Shown here one piece after another: positions 20,042 to 28,525 of a DNA stretch of 64,000 bases. Numbering within the stretch: the first letter of the stretch is position 1; each line of letters opens with the position of its first letter. This stretch comes from Limnohabitans sp. JirII-31 (GTDB lineage: Bacteria > Pseudomonadota > Gammaproteobacteria > Burkholderiales > Burkholderiaceae_C), in contig NZ_NESA01000001.1 in NCBI RefSeq assembly GCF_002778315.1, positions 1 through 64,000 of the forward strand, given 5' to 3'. The position numbers were made by a program, and so were the translations under genes. Under the pieces are notes generated by a model, which saw only the letters and a list, made by a program, of their open reading frames with translations, had not been told where the DNA came from and did not search any database.

Positions 20042-20680
20042 ATGAAGCTCTATAACTTTTTCCGCAGTGGTACCTCGCACCGTCTGCGCATTGCCTTGAA
20101 CCTCAAGGGCGTGAGCGCAGAGTACATCGCGGTGGATTTGCGCACCGAAGAGCATTTGAAAGAGGCCTTCAAGTCGCTCAACCCACAGGGCTTGGTGCCT
20201 GCGCTGGTGCACGACGACAAGGTGCTGATTCAATCGCCCGCCATCATCGAATGGCTGGAAGAGCGTTACCCCACGCCCGCGTTGCTGCCCCAAGACGCCG
20301 ACCAACGCGCCCATGTGCGTGCGCTGGCCGCCATCGTGGGCTGCGACATCCACCCCCTGAACAACCGCCGCGTGTTGGAGTATGTGCGGCATCAGTTCAA
20401 AGCCGACGAAGCGGCCATCAACGCTTGGTGCGCCACTTGGATTTCTGCGGGCTTTGACGCGCTGGAAGCCTTGCTCAAAGCCGACACCCAACGCGGTCGT
20501 TTCTGCTTTGGTGACAGCCCCACGCTGGCCGATGTGTACTTGGTGCCGCAGGTGGAGAGTGCGCGTCGCTTCAAGGTGGATTTGACGCAATGGCCTTTGA
20601 TTGCCGCAGTGGAGGCTGCTTGCATGCAGTTGGAGGCGTTCAAGCAAGCGTCGCCCATGCAACAGCCAGATGCTGGTTGA
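20042..20680 (+). CDS. Maleylpyruvate isomerase (zeta-class GST, NagL type)
   Basis: The product is a 212-aa glutathione-transferase-fold enzyme with an N-terminal thioredoxin domain. Its active-site stretch RSGTSHRLRIALNLKG (residues 8-23) matches the NagL/zeta-GST pattern. It isomerises maleylpyruvate to fumarylpyruvate with glutathione as cofactor. The helical domain contains the typical GDSPTLADVYLVPQ near residue 160. ATG 20042 follows GTGAGG with good spacing. It is operonic with the fumarylpyruvate hydrolase gene. Confidence 0.9.
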   Translation: MKLYNFFRSGTSHRLRIALNLKGVSAEYIAVDLRTEEHLKEAFKSLNPQGLVPALVHDDKVLIQSPAIIEWLEERYPTPALLPQDADQRAHVRALAAIVGCDIHPLNNRRVLEYVRHQFKADEAAINAWCATWISAGFDALEALLKADTQRGRFCFGDSPTLADVYLVPQVESARRFKVDLTQWPLIAAVEAACMQLEAFKQASPMQQPDAG

Positions 20681-20756
20681 GGCCGCTTGAAGCTGCTTGA
20701 AGCCGCTAAGCTCCAACTGCTTCATTGATTATTCTTTTCACACAAGGAACCCCTCC

Positions 20757-21752
20757 ATGTCTTTGCTTTCCAACCGTGTTGCCAAGATGCTGTGTCTGTC
20801 AGCATCGCTGATGCTTAGCAGCTTGGGCGTATCGGCTCAAACCGCTGCCACTTTCCCTAACAAGCCGGTGACCATTGCCACACCTTTTCCAGCGGGCAGT
20901 GGGCCCGATGCGGTGCTGCGTCAGGTCAGTGAAAAGCTGTCCAAGTTGTGGGGTCAGCCTGTGCTCATCGTCAACCGCCCCGGTGCCAGCGGCTTCATTG
21001 CCATCGACTCGGTGGTGCGCTTGCCAGCAGACGGCTACAACCTGCTGCAACTCGACAGCGAACACATTGGCGCTGTGCCATACCTCTACAAGTCCAAAGG
21101 TTTCGTGCCATTCAACACTTTTGACCCGGTGGCCGCTTTTTTCAAAACTCCGTTCCTTGTGGCCGTGGCCACCGACTCGAAGTGGCAAAACATGAAGGAT
21201 CTGATTGCTGCCGCCAAAGCCGAGCCCACCAAGGTGAACTACGGTTCATGGGGCATTGGCAGCCCAGGTCACCTGGGTGGCGAAGAGCTGGAGTTGCTCA
21301 CCGGGACCGAGATGACGCATGTGGCGTTTCGTGAAATGTCGCAGCTCTTCACATCGGTGGGATCCAGCGATGTGCAGTGGTCGTTTGGCAGCATTCCCTC
21401 TAGCCAGGGCTTGTACAAGGCCGGCAAGATTCGCTACATCGCGGTGGCGGCCCCCAAGCGCCTGCCGCAAATGCCTGAGGTGCCCACCATGGCCGAGTCG
21501 GGCGGCCCGGCTGGCTTTGAAGTCAACTCGTTCGTGACCTTGGTCTCGCCCAAAGGTTTGCCAAACGACATCAAGGCCAAGATCAACGCTGACGTGATCA
21601 AGGTCTTGGCCGACCCCGAAGTCAAAGCGCGTTTCAACACCTTTGCCTTTGAACCCTTGAGCTGGTCACCCGATGAGATTCGCAAAAACGCAGACATCAA
21701 GAGCAAGACTTACGAGCAGTTGATCAAGCGCAAAAACATCACCCTTGATTGA
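20757..21752 (+). CDS. TctC/Bug-family periplasmic binding protein
   Basis: The 331-aa protein has a signal peptide (positive start, then LCLSASLMLSSLGVSAQ) followed by the Bug core: FPNKPVTIATPFPAGSGPDAVLR and a LPADGYNLLQ loop. The family binds organic acids in the periplasm for tripartite tricarboxylate transporters. No TctA or TctB gene is present in the window. Its place at the end of the gentisate operon suggests that it captures 3-hydroxybenzoate, gentisate or a related acid. The start ATG has AAGGA upstream. A terminator follows directly. Confidence 0.88.
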   Translation: MSLLSNRVAKMLCLSASLMLSSLGVSAQTAATFPNKPVTIATPFPAGSGPDAVLRQVSEKLSKLWGQPVLIVNRPGASGFIAIDSVVRLPADGYNLLQLDSEHIGAVPYLYKSKGFVPFNTFDPVAAFFKTPFLVAVATDSKWQNMKDLIAAAKAEPTKVNYGSWGIGSPGHLGGEELELLTGTEMTHVAFREMSQLFTSVGSSDVQWSFGSIPSSQGLYKAGKIRYIAVAAPKRLPQMPEVPTMAESGGPAGFEVNSFVTLVSPKGLPNDIKAKINADVIKVLADPEVKARFNTFAFEPLSWSPDEIRKNADIKSKTYEQLIKRKNITLD

Positions 21753-21795
21753 TCACCGCAGCGCCCTAGGCGTTGATGGCGCGGTCACTCAGACA

Positions 21796-21828
21796 AGCGA
21801 TCCCAAGGCCATTGGGGTCGCTTTTTTT
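21796..21828 (+). terminator. Rho-independent terminator of gentisate operon
   Basis: A 9-bp stem (AGCGATCCC / GGGGTCGCT, one G-T pair) is followed by a run of seven T. It lies 44 bp after the TctC stop and its T run reaches the stop codon of the convergent YhhQ-family gene. Confidence 0.85.
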
Positions 21829-22534
21829 ACACCGACACCTTGAACGGCGTGAAGTTGGTGTGTGTGTCGTAGAAGTCTTCGTTTTCTTTGCGCTTTAAAA
21901 ACGCCACGATACGGTAGGTCATGGGTGTGGCCAGCACTTCCCAACTGGTCTTCAAGATGTACTGCGTGATGGCCACCTGAACCACCTGCTCGGTGGGCCA
22001 AATGGCGTAGAAGGCCAGTACGTAAAACAGCGATGAGTCGACCAACTCGCCCGCCATGGTCGAGCCAATGGTGCGCATCCACAAACGTCGGCCCTGAGTC
22101 AAGATTTTGAGTTTGGCCAACACAAAGCTGTTGACCAAGCTGCCGGCCCAAAATGCCACGATTGAGCCCATCACAATGCGCCAGGTGTTGCCAAACACCA
22201 CTTGCAAGCCCGATTGCAACTGGCTGTTGTAGTCACCGGGCGCGGCAGGCAGCGCAGTGACCACAAAGGCCATCAGCGCTGCAAAGGCCAAAGCGCCAAA
22301 GCCGCACCACACCGCACGGCGGTCATGGGCGTAGCCATAGACCTCGGTCAAGATGTCGCCAAAGAAATACGAGATGGGAAAGAACAACACGCCAGCACCA
22401 AACACCAAGGTGCCCACCAGCGGCAACTCCACCTGGGCCACCTTGCCTGCGCCAATCAGGTTGGCGCACAGCAGCACGGTGACAAAGGCGGCGACGATCA
22501 GGTCGTAGTAGCGGTAAGTGCGGCGGTTGTGCAT
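21827..22534 (-). CDS. Queuosine precursor transporter, YhhQ/VUT family
   Basis: The product is a 235-aa inner-membrane protein with about six hydrophobic segments. Typical YhhQ-family stretches include YYDLIVAAFVTVLLCANLIG at the start, FFPISYFFGDILTEVYG, and SNxxLDS-like GELVDSSLFYVLAFY. The family imports preQ0/preQ1-type 7-deazaguanines for tRNA queuosine. It is convergent with the gentisate operon and downstream of the aromatic operon on the same strand (48-bp gap), so it may have its own promoter. queD and queE lie 14 kb away in this window. Confidence 0.85.
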   Translation of the reverse strand: MHNRRTYRYYDLIVAAFVTVLLCANLIGAGKVAQVELPLVGTLVFGAGVLFFPISYFFGDILTEVYGYAHDRRAVWCGFGALAFAALMAFVVTALPAAPGDYNSQLQSGLQVVFGNTWRIVMGSIVAFWAGSLVNSFVLAKLKILTQGRRLWMRTIGSTMAGELVDSSLFYVLAFYAIWPTEQVVQVAITQYILKTSWEVLATPMTYRIVAFLKRKENEDFYDTHTNFTPFKVSV

Positions 22535-22581
22535 GTCTGAGATTGTGAAGACTTCGCGCCGATTGCGCCACTGGCTGGCGC

Positions 22582-23571
22582 TTAAACCTTCACGCTGTCT
22601 TGGACTTCTTTGACAAAAATCTCTTCGAGCTTGAGGTGACGTGTGGTGATGCCTTGTTCCCAGGCGTACTGGCTGAAGGCTTCCAGCGTCGAGCGATTGC
22701 CCTGGATGCCATAGGGCCAGAAGTCGTCGCCCATGATGGCTTGCGACTGCGCCGCATAGTCGGCCACCCAGGGCAGGGGGTAGGACGAGGCGGTGATGTC
22801 AGCGGCACGGTGCAGGCTGCGGGTTTTGGCTTCTTCGAAACCTTTGAGCAAGTTGGTGGCGATCCAGCGGTTCTTTTCGTACACCTCGCGCTTGATGGCC
22901 ATGACATGCATGATGGGGAAGATCTGGGTCTTTTGCCAATACGCCATCTCGACCTCGCGGTAGTTGGGGATCAGGCGTTCCACCAACTCGGGGTGGTTGA
23001 CAAACGCGCCGGGTGGGCGCGCGCTGAGGGCAGCGTCGAGCGTGCCGTTGAGCAGCATCTCTGACAGCGAGGTGTGGGGCATGGGCGTGTAGCGCAAGCC
23101 TGGGGGCAGTTGCAGGGCGACTTTCTCGCGTCGACCGGCGTCGTTCACACCGGCTTGGTGCCAGTCGATGCTGTTGAGGTCCACACCGTATTCGTGGGCC
23201 AACATGCCGCGCGAGTAAATGGCTGCGGTTTGTGCCCATTCAGGCACGCCTACTTTTTTGCCTGCCAGGTCGGCGGGCGTTTGGATGTTGCGGTCTTTGC
23301 GCACATAGATGGAGGAGTGGCGAAAGGCCCGCGATGGAAACACAGGCACCAGCACCAGCCAGGGGTCGGCTTGCGACACCAGCGAGATGGCCTTGGCAAA
23401 CGACATTTCAGACACGTCCCATTCCTGAAACTTGGTGAAGCGAAAGAACATTTCTTCCACCGGCACGTGGATGGGGGTGATGTCAATGCCTTCGGCGCGC
23501 ACGCGTCCAGACATGAGGTCGCGCACATGGTCGTAGTCACCGACGGCGACAGAGAGGTTGAGGTTGGACAA
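22582..23571 (-). CDS. 4,5-dihydroxyphthalate decarboxylase-like (Pht5 family) protein
   Basis: The protein resembles the Pht5 family, which has a periplasmic-binding-protein-like fold but is cytoplasmic. Visible features are LSVAVGDYDHVRDLMSG at the start, a following VPVEEMFFRFTKFQEWDVSEM and GKKVGVPEWAQTAAIYSRG. There is no signal peptide, which argues against a transport binding protein. I chose TTG 23571 because GGAG lies 6 nt upstream; a longer frame begins at TTG 23613 but lacks such a site. It is the last gene of a five-gene operon with an MhpA-like hydroxylase and an extradiol dioxygenase. I infer decarboxylation of a ring carboxylate. The substrate is unknown. Confidence 0.68.
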   Translation of the reverse strand: MSNLNLSVAVGDYDHVRDLMSGRVRAEGIDITPIHVPVEEMFFRFTKFQEWDVSEMSFAKAISLVSQADPWLVLVPVFPSRAFRHSSIYVRKDRNIQTPADLAGKKVGVPEWAQTAAIYSRGMLAHEYGVDLNSIDWHQAGVNDAGRREKVALQLPPGLRYTPMPHTSLSEMLLNGTLDAALSARPPGAFVNHPELVERLIPNYREVEMAYWQKTQIFPIMHVMAIKREVYEKNRWIATNLLKGFEEAKTRSLHRAADITASSYPLPWVADYAAQSQAIMGDDFWPYGIQGNRSTLEAFSQYAWEQGITTRHLKLEEIFVKEVQDSVKV

Positions 23572-23626
23572 GAGAGGCTCCGTGAGAAAAGTGAATTGAA
23601 AAAAAGTGCTCAAGAACCGACAGGGT

Positions 23627-24610
23627 TCAGTCGGGCTTGATGGCTAAATCGCGAATGATCTTGCTGTACTTGGCTTGGTCGCGTTTGATTTGCGCTTGCA
23701 ATTCGTCGGGTGTGGTGACCATGGGCTCAATGCCCCCCGCCTTGTTGAAGGCCTCGATCAGATCGGGCGCTTGCAAGGCCTTGGCCACTTCTGCGCGCAA
23801 GCGCTGCACCACGGCGTCGGGTGTGCCTGCGGGGGCAAACAAGCCAATCCAAATGCTGTTGTCAAAGCCGGGGTAGGTCTCGGCGATGGTGGGTACATCG
23901 GGCATTTCTTTGAGGCGTTGTGCGCTGCTCACCGCAATGGCTTTGAGCTTGCCCGCCTTGATGAGGGCGGCGTTGGAGGTGCCCGAGAACATGGCGATGG
24001 TCTCGCCGCCAATGGTGGCCGTAGTGGCCGGCGCGCCGCCTTTGTAGGGCACGTGCAGCATGTCCATGCCGGCGCGGGCTTTGAGCATCTCCATCGTCAG
24101 GTGGTGCTGGCTGCCGTTGCCGCCCGAGGCATAAGCGGGTGGTGGCGAGGTTTTTTTCACATAGGCCACAAACTCGGCCAGTGTCTTCACAGGCAAGGCC
24201 GCGTTGACCGACAGCACAAACTGGTTGCTGCCCAGCGAAGCGATGGGGATGAGTTCTTTGTTCACATCCACCGCGCCCTTGGCGTACAGGTAGGGGTTGA
24301 TGACAAACAAGCTGTCCATGCCCACCAGCAGGGTGTAGCCATCGGCGGGGGCACGGGCCACGAACTCGGCGGCGATGTTGCCGTTGGAGCCCACCTTGGT
24401 GTCGATCACCACGGCTTGGTTGAGGCCTGTGGAGAGCTTGTAGCCAATGGCGCGTGCAATCAAATCGGGCGCACCACCGGGTGGGATGGGCGACACCAGC
24501 TTGATGGCGCGGTTGGGATAGGGCGCTTGTGCCCAAGCCACGGGTGCGCTGATGCCAATCAGCCACAGTGCAGCGCAAAAGAAGGTGCGAGCCAAGTTGT
24601 GCAAAGACAT
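23627..24610 (-). CDS. TctC/Bug-family periplasmic binding protein
   Basis: The 327-aa protein has a signal peptide (MSLHNLARTFFCAALWLIG... ending near AWAQ). The Bug core follows: YPNRAIKLVSPIPPGGAPDLIAR, and APADGYTLLVGMDS. ATG 24610 is preferred over the in-frame TTG at 24619, which would overlap the upstream stop. It lies 5 bp after the MhpA-like gene and 55 bp before the Pht5-like gene. I infer that it binds the aromatic acid degraded by this operon. No cognate membrane subunits are nearby. Confidence 0.87.
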   Translation of the reverse strand: MSLHNLARTFFCAALWLIGISAPVAWAQAPYPNRAIKLVSPIPPGGAPDLIARAIGYKLSTGLNQAVVIDTKVGSNGNIAAEFVARAPADGYTLLVGMDSLFVINPYLYAKGAVDVNKELIPIASLGSNQFVLSVNAALPVKTLAEFVAYVKKTSPPPAYASGGNGSQHHLTMEMLKARAGMDMLHVPYKGGAPATTATIGGETIAMFSGTSNAALIKAGKLKAIAVSSAQRLKEMPDVPTIAETYPGFDNSIWIGLFAPAGTPDAVVQRLRAEVAKALQAPDLIEAFNKAGGIEPMVTTPDELQAQIKRDQAKYSKIIRDLAIKPD

Positions 24611-24615
24611 GGTGT

Positions 24616-26208
24616 TCAAGCCTGCGAGGGGTAGACCGAGTGAAAAATCTGCGCGATGGTGCCACAGGCTTGGTGCCTGTCCTGTCCCACATAGGCCAGC
24701 ACATAGCGGTCGGGTCGCAACACCACGGCTTGCGCTTGGGCACTGTCGAGCACGGCTGCCAGTTCGTGTTGCACATCACGCACACACAATGCGTGTGCAG
24801 CGGTGCTGGCGGGCAAGAAGTCGTCGGCGTGGCGAATCACGCGCACCACGCGTGCTTGCATGCCCGCAGGCAAGGGCAACTCGGGCGCATCGGCCCATTG
24901 CAGCACGGCATAGCCTGTGCCTAACAAGTCGTCCAGCAGCAGGGTCTGGCCATTGGGCAACTCCATCAAAGGCTGGGTCATGAGTTGGCCGCTCGGAATT
25001 TTGGCTTCGGGTATGTCCCAGCGGGCAAAAAATCCCTCAAAGAAACGGGGCTTGGGTTTGAACTTGAGGTGCAAGATGTAGTCGCGCGCCTCGGGGATCA
25101 GGCACACCACTTTCAACAAGGTTTGCGCCAACGCAGCACCCAGGCGCGACTTGGGCTGCATGAAAGCGCCAATGCGCAAGGCCATTTGAATCAAGGCCCA
25201 GGCGTGCGGTTTGCGCTCTTTCTGGTAGCTGTCCAGCAGTTGGGGCGAGGCACCGTGTTGCAAGTTGGCCGCCAGTTTCCAGGCCAGGTTGGCGGCGTCA
25301 CGCACGCCGCTGTTCATGCCTTGGCCGGCGAAGGGCGGTGTCAGGTGCGCGGCGTCACCCGCCAGCAGCACGCGACCTGCGCGCCATTGCGTGGCCACGC
25401 GTGCGTGGAAGGTGTAGACCACTTTGCGCAGCAAGGTGAGTTGCGCGTCTTGTGGGTCACGGCTATGGATCCACTGGCGCAGTTGAGTGTCTTCCAGCAC
25501 GGCCTCGGGGTCTTCGCCGGGGTGCAACATGAACTCGTAGCGCACCGTGCTTTGCGGACCGGGCAGGCGAATGGCCGGACGCTGGGGGTCGCAGTAAGTG
25601 CGGGTGTGACGAAACGGCGAGGCGCGGCCAATCAAATCGGCGATCAACCATTTCTCTTTGTAGGTGCTGCCCTCCAGCGTGATGCCCAGCAGCTCACGCA
25701 CCGTGCTGCGCCCGCCGTCGCAGGCCACCAGCCAGCGCGCCGTGTAGGTTTGTGTTTGACCCTCGTGCATGACGGTGGCGTTCACATGGTCGGGGTGTTG
25801 TTCCAGGCTGATCAGCTCGTGGCCATAGCGCAGGCTGACATGGCCTTGGCGTGCCATGCCTTCGCTTAAGGCTTGTACCAACAGCTGCTGGCGAAAGGCG
25901 TTGCGCTTGGGGTAGCCGTATTCGCGCGAGCTGGGCTCGATCTTGGCAAACAACTGGTTCGTCCACGAGTAGTAATGCACGCCATAGCCTTGCACTACGT
26001 TGGGCAACACCCCGGGCAACATGCCTGTGGCTTGCAGGGTGCGCAGGCTCTCGTCGTCGATGGTGACGGCACGCGCTTCATCCACGGGGCCGTTGTTTTT
26101 GTCGATCACCAAGGCGTGTAGCCCATAGTTGCCCAGCAGGTGTGCAAGCACCAAGCCGGTGGGGCCGGTGCCCACCACGATCACGTCGAAATTCAAAGGG
26201 GTGTTCAT
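24616..26208 (-). CDS. MhpA-like FAD-dependent aromatic hydroxylase
   Basis: The 530-aa product is close in pattern to 3-(3-hydroxyphenyl)propionate hydroxylase. It has the FAD fold GTGPTG at residues 13-18, then DEARAVTIDDESLRTLQATG, a strong MhpA-family signature. The second FAD motif, GDAAHLTPPFAGQGMNSG, is near residue 280. Such enzymes hydroxylate a phenol ortho or para to make a diol for ring cleavage. An extradiol dioxygenase in the same operon fits that order. MhpA is about 550 aa, so this is full length. Its ATG overlaps the IclR stop (ATGA), which indicates translational coupling. The exact substrate cannot be read from sequence. Confidence 0.82.
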   Translation of the reverse strand: MNTPLNFDVIVVGTGPTGLVLAHLLGNYGLHALVIDKNNGPVDEARAVTIDDESLRTLQATGMLPGVLPNVVQGYGVHYYSWTNQLFAKIEPSSREYGYPKRNAFRQQLLVQALSEGMARQGHVSLRYGHELISLEQHPDHVNATVMHEGQTQTYTARWLVACDGGRSTVRELLGITLEGSTYKEKWLIADLIGRASPFRHTRTYCDPQRPAIRLPGPQSTVRYEFMLHPGEDPEAVLEDTQLRQWIHSRDPQDAQLTLLRKVVYTFHARVATQWRAGRVLLAGDAAHLTPPFAGQGMNSGVRDAANLAWKLAANLQHGASPQLLDSYQKERKPHAWALIQMALRIGAFMQPKSRLGAALAQTLLKVVCLIPEARDYILHLKFKPKPRFFEGFFARWDIPEAKIPSGQLMTQPLMELPNGQTLLLDDLLGTGYAVLQWADAPELPLPAGMQARVVRVIRHADDFLPASTAAHALCVRDVQHELAAVLDSAQAQAVVLRPDRYVLAYVGQDRHQACGTIAQIFHSVYPSQA

Positions 26209-26987
26209 GGAAGCGTTGTAGGTGAAGAAGATATTTTTCGTTGGCCGCTGGAGGCCATGCGGGCTTCGATGCGCCGTGCCGCACTGTGCAACTCACGCAG
26301 GTTGCGGGCTTGTTGTTCGGGCGTGAGCGCCGAGGCGGGCAACACCACACTCAGGCTGCCCAGCACGCGTTTGCCATGCAGCAGGGCCACGGCACAGCCC
26401 ACGTTGTGAGGGTCGATCTCGGCCACGGTGGTCACGCTGCCTTCGTTGCGCCAGGCTTTGAGCAAGGCGTTCAGATCGTCCAGGCTGTTAGCCAAACCTG
26501 CGGCTTGCAGGGCGGCATGGTCTTTGGCATACAGCTCGGCCACTTTCTTGGGCGGTAAATGGGCCAAGATAATTTTGGAGGTGGCCCCTCGGTGCAGCGG
26601 CATGGCTTTACCTCGTTCGTAGCTCACGGCTGATGGCGCATGCTGGCCCGAGGTGTCTTGGATGCACAGCACTTTGTCGTCATGCAAACGACAAATCAGC
26701 ACCGTGCCGCCTGTGGTGTGGGCCAGTTGTTCTGCAATGTCTGCGGCCGCGCGCAGCAGGGGGTCGGACTGGCGAATTTGCCGGTCCAGCTCCACAATTT
26801 TGGGCCCCAGCGAGTAGCCCCGCTCACTCACCCGTTCGATCAAGCCCACGCGGCTGAGCTGCTGGAGGTCGCGGTAAATACTGGCGCGCGAAGCGCCCAA
26901 CTCGGCCATCAACCATTCGGGAGAAATTTCGGTGCGCTCTGGCGTGAACGCATTGAGCACACGCAAGATGCGGTGGGTGGTGGGCAT
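26205..26987 (-). CDS. IclR-family transcriptional regulator
   Basis: The 260-aa protein has an N-terminal winged helix (HRILRVLNAF, then MAELGASRASIYRDLQQLSRVGLI) and a C-terminal IclR effector domain with GGTVLICRLHDDKVLCI and RGATSKIILAHLP. It lies inside the aromatic operon, 9 bp after the dioxygenase gene and overlapping the hydroxylase by 4 bp. It is therefore probably autoregulated with its targets. A perfect 6-5-6 palindrome at 27902-27918, just upstream of the operon promoter, is its likely binding site. The effector is presumably an aromatic acid. Confidence 0.88.
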   Translation of the reverse strand: MPTTHRILRVLNAFTPERTEISPEWLMAELGASRASIYRDLQQLSRVGLIERVSERGYSLGPKIVELDRQIRQSDPLLRAAADIAEQLAHTTGGTVLICRLHDDKVLCIQDTSGQHAPSAVSYERGKAMPLHRGATSKIILAHLPPKKVAELYAKDHAALQAAGLANSLDDLNALLKAWRNEGSVTTVAEIDPHNVGCAVALLHGKRVLGSLSVVLPASALTPEQQARNLRELHSAARRIEARMASSGQRKISSSPTTLP

Positions 26988-26996
26988 GCCAGGGCC

Positions 26997-27830
26997 TCAG
27001 CTGCGCATGATGGCTTTGCCCCACACATTGAGCGTGCGCTCTTCGTGGGGCCACACGCCCATGGGCCGGTCGGGGGCGCAGACTTCAATTTCGGAGGAGA
27101 TCTCTGCCAAATTGCCATCGGGGTCGCGCACCATGAAAAACACGTCGTCCCCGGGGCCGTGGCGCCCGACGCCCCAAACAATTTCGGTGCGCAGGCGACC
27201 CATGTGGTCGGCCCAGTCTTTGAGGTCGTTCCAGCTCGGGGTTTCAAACGACTGGTGGTCAAAGCAATTCACGGGCGCGCCAAACAGGGCCAAGCAGTGG
27301 TGCAGGTGCTCGGTGCGCAAGAAGCAGGCTTTGAGCTGGCCGCTGTCGTCTTGCACCCGGTCTGACACGATGAAGCCCAGCTGCTCGGTGTAGAACGTCA
27401 CCAAGGTCTCGATGTGTTGGGTGCGCACCGCGAAGTGCTGGTTGGTGGCCCCAGGCAATGCGCTGTTGACGGACTGAGCTATCGAAGACGTTTGGGGCGG
27501 CACAAACACCAGGCACAGGCCTTGTGGGTCGCGCACACCCACGGCGTTTGCGGGCAGGTCTGCAAAACCGCTCAGGTCTTGCTGGGGCAGCGTCGCTGTT
27601 TTGGCGCGCAGTCGCGCCCACGCCTCTTGGGTGTTGCAGGCCCACAGCGCGTAGTGCAACTGGTTGGCTTGACCGGGGGAGATGTGCACGGCACGTTGTG
27701 GTGCTTCGCACACGTGCGTGTTGCCGACTGTGCGCTGCTGCATGTCGTAGCAGCGCGTGTAGAACGCCGCCAAGGCAGCGGGATCGGGGGATTGCAGGTG
27801 CAAGCGCACCAGGTGGGCATCAAGACTCAA
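26997..27830 (-). CDS. VOC-family extradiol ring-cleavage dioxygenase
   Basis: The 277-aa protein has two vicinal-oxygen-chelate repeats, the size and layout of type I extradiol dioxygenases. The expected metal ligands are visible in the second half: His132 (NQHFAVRT), His192 (FDHQSFE) and Glu243 (GNLAEISSE). The family opens catechol-type diols next to the hydroxyls with Fe(II) or Mn(II). It is the first gene of the minus-strand aromatic operon. The start appears to be TTG 27830, because an in-frame stop lies four codons upstream and no better ATG is available. The Shine-Dalgarno is weak, so the start is uncertain. Confidence 0.75.
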   Translation of the reverse strand: MSLDAHLVRLHLQSPDPAALAAFYTRCYDMQQRTVGNTHVCEAPQRAVHISPGQANQLHYALWACNTQEAWARLRAKTATLPQQDLSGFADLPANAVGVRDPQGLCLVFVPPQTSSIAQSVNSALPGATNQHFAVRTQHIETLVTFYTEQLGFIVSDRVQDDSGQLKACFLRTEHLHHCLALFGAPVNCFDHQSFETPSWNDLKDWADHMGRLRTEIVWGVGRHGPGDDVFFMVRDPDGNLAEISSEIEVCAPDRPMGVWPHEERTLNVWGKAIMRS

Positions 27831-27866
27831 AGCGGGCTTTCAGGGCAGAACATTCAAAACGCGCCG

Positions 27867-27895
27867 ACTATCGTGTGAGCGGCCCAACGCGTCAA
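27867..27895 (-). promoter_or_regulatory. Candidate sigma-70 promoter of the aromatic operon
   Basis: On the minus strand TTGACG (27895-27890) and GATAGT (27872-27867) are separated by exactly 17 bp, matching 5 of 6 and 4 of 6 consensus bases. The -10 lies 36 bp before the dioxygenase start. Confidence 0.5.
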
Positions 27896-27901
27896 TGATG
27901 C

Positions 27902-27918
27902 ATCTCATTATTTGAGAT
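27902..27918. promoter_or_regulatory. Perfect palindrome, candidate IclR operator
   Basis: ATCTCA-TTATT-TGAGAT is a perfect 6-5-6 inverted repeat, 6 bp upstream of the minus-strand -35 box. It is 1 bp from a consensus TTGACA (27920-27925) on the plus strand. It could control both divergent operons. Confidence 0.55.
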
Positions 27919-28063
27919 TTTGACAGCAAGGTGACCCACCCGAGGCTTGCTTCTTGCTGACGCGCAGGCGTCAGTTCTAGGTCGTTTTGGGGGCTTTCAC
28001 GCTGGCGGGAACGGAGGGACTTGGCTACCCTACGCGCTTCTTTCAACCTAGGTGGCAGACAAC

Positions 28064-28525
28064 ATGAAACTCAACATCAACGGACGTGTGCACGAGGCCG
28101 ACGTCGAGCCCGACATGCCTCTTTTGTGGGCCCTGCGCGATGAACTCGACATCAAAGGCCCCAAATTCGGTTGTGGTGTGGCCCAGTGTGGTGCTTGCAC
28201 GGTGCTCTTGAACGGCGAACCCGTGCGTTCGTGCTCTTACCCCGTGTCGGCTGCTGCGTCACAGAAGGTGGTCACCATCGAAGGTCTGGCCAACAAGAAT
28301 GGCACCCTGCATGCGGTGCAGCAAGCCTGGATTGACCATGAAGTGCCCCAGTGCGGGTATTGCCAAGGCGGCCAAATCTTGACGGCCGTGGCCTTGCTCA
28401 AGAAAAAGCCCAAGCCTACGGACGAAGACATCGATGCCGCCATGAGCAACATCTGCCGCTGTGGCACCTATGCGCGCATGCGCCAAGCCATCCACGCGGT
28501 GGCCAACAAAGGAGCACGCGCATGA
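28064..28525 (+). CDS. 2Fe-2S small subunit of molybdenum hydroxylase (IorA type)
   Basis: The 153-aa protein has a plant-type 2Fe-2S domain ([17 protein letters not shown]...RSC) followed by the all-helical second 2Fe-2S domain (QCGYCQGG...[15 protein letters not shown]). This is the classic small subunit of two-subunit hydroxylases such as isoquinoline 1-oxidoreductase. I use ATG 28064; a GTG 12 bp upstream is also in frame. Its stop overlaps the start of the large subunit. It has no export signal of its own and could be co-exported with the large subunit. Divergent from the aromatic operon. Confidence 0.9.
   Translation: MKLNINGRVHEADVEPDMPLLWALRDELDIKGPKFGCGVAQCGACTVLLNGEPVRSCSYPVSAAASQKVVTIEGLANKNGTLHAVQQAWIDHEVPQCGYCQGGQILTAVALLKKKPKPTDEDIDAAMSNICRCGTYARMRQAIHAVANKGARA

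Noticed and set aside
22549-22581. Hairpin GCGCCA / TGGCGC after the Pht5-like gene
   Set aside because: There is a short stem but no T run on the relevant strand, so it is not a convincing terminator.
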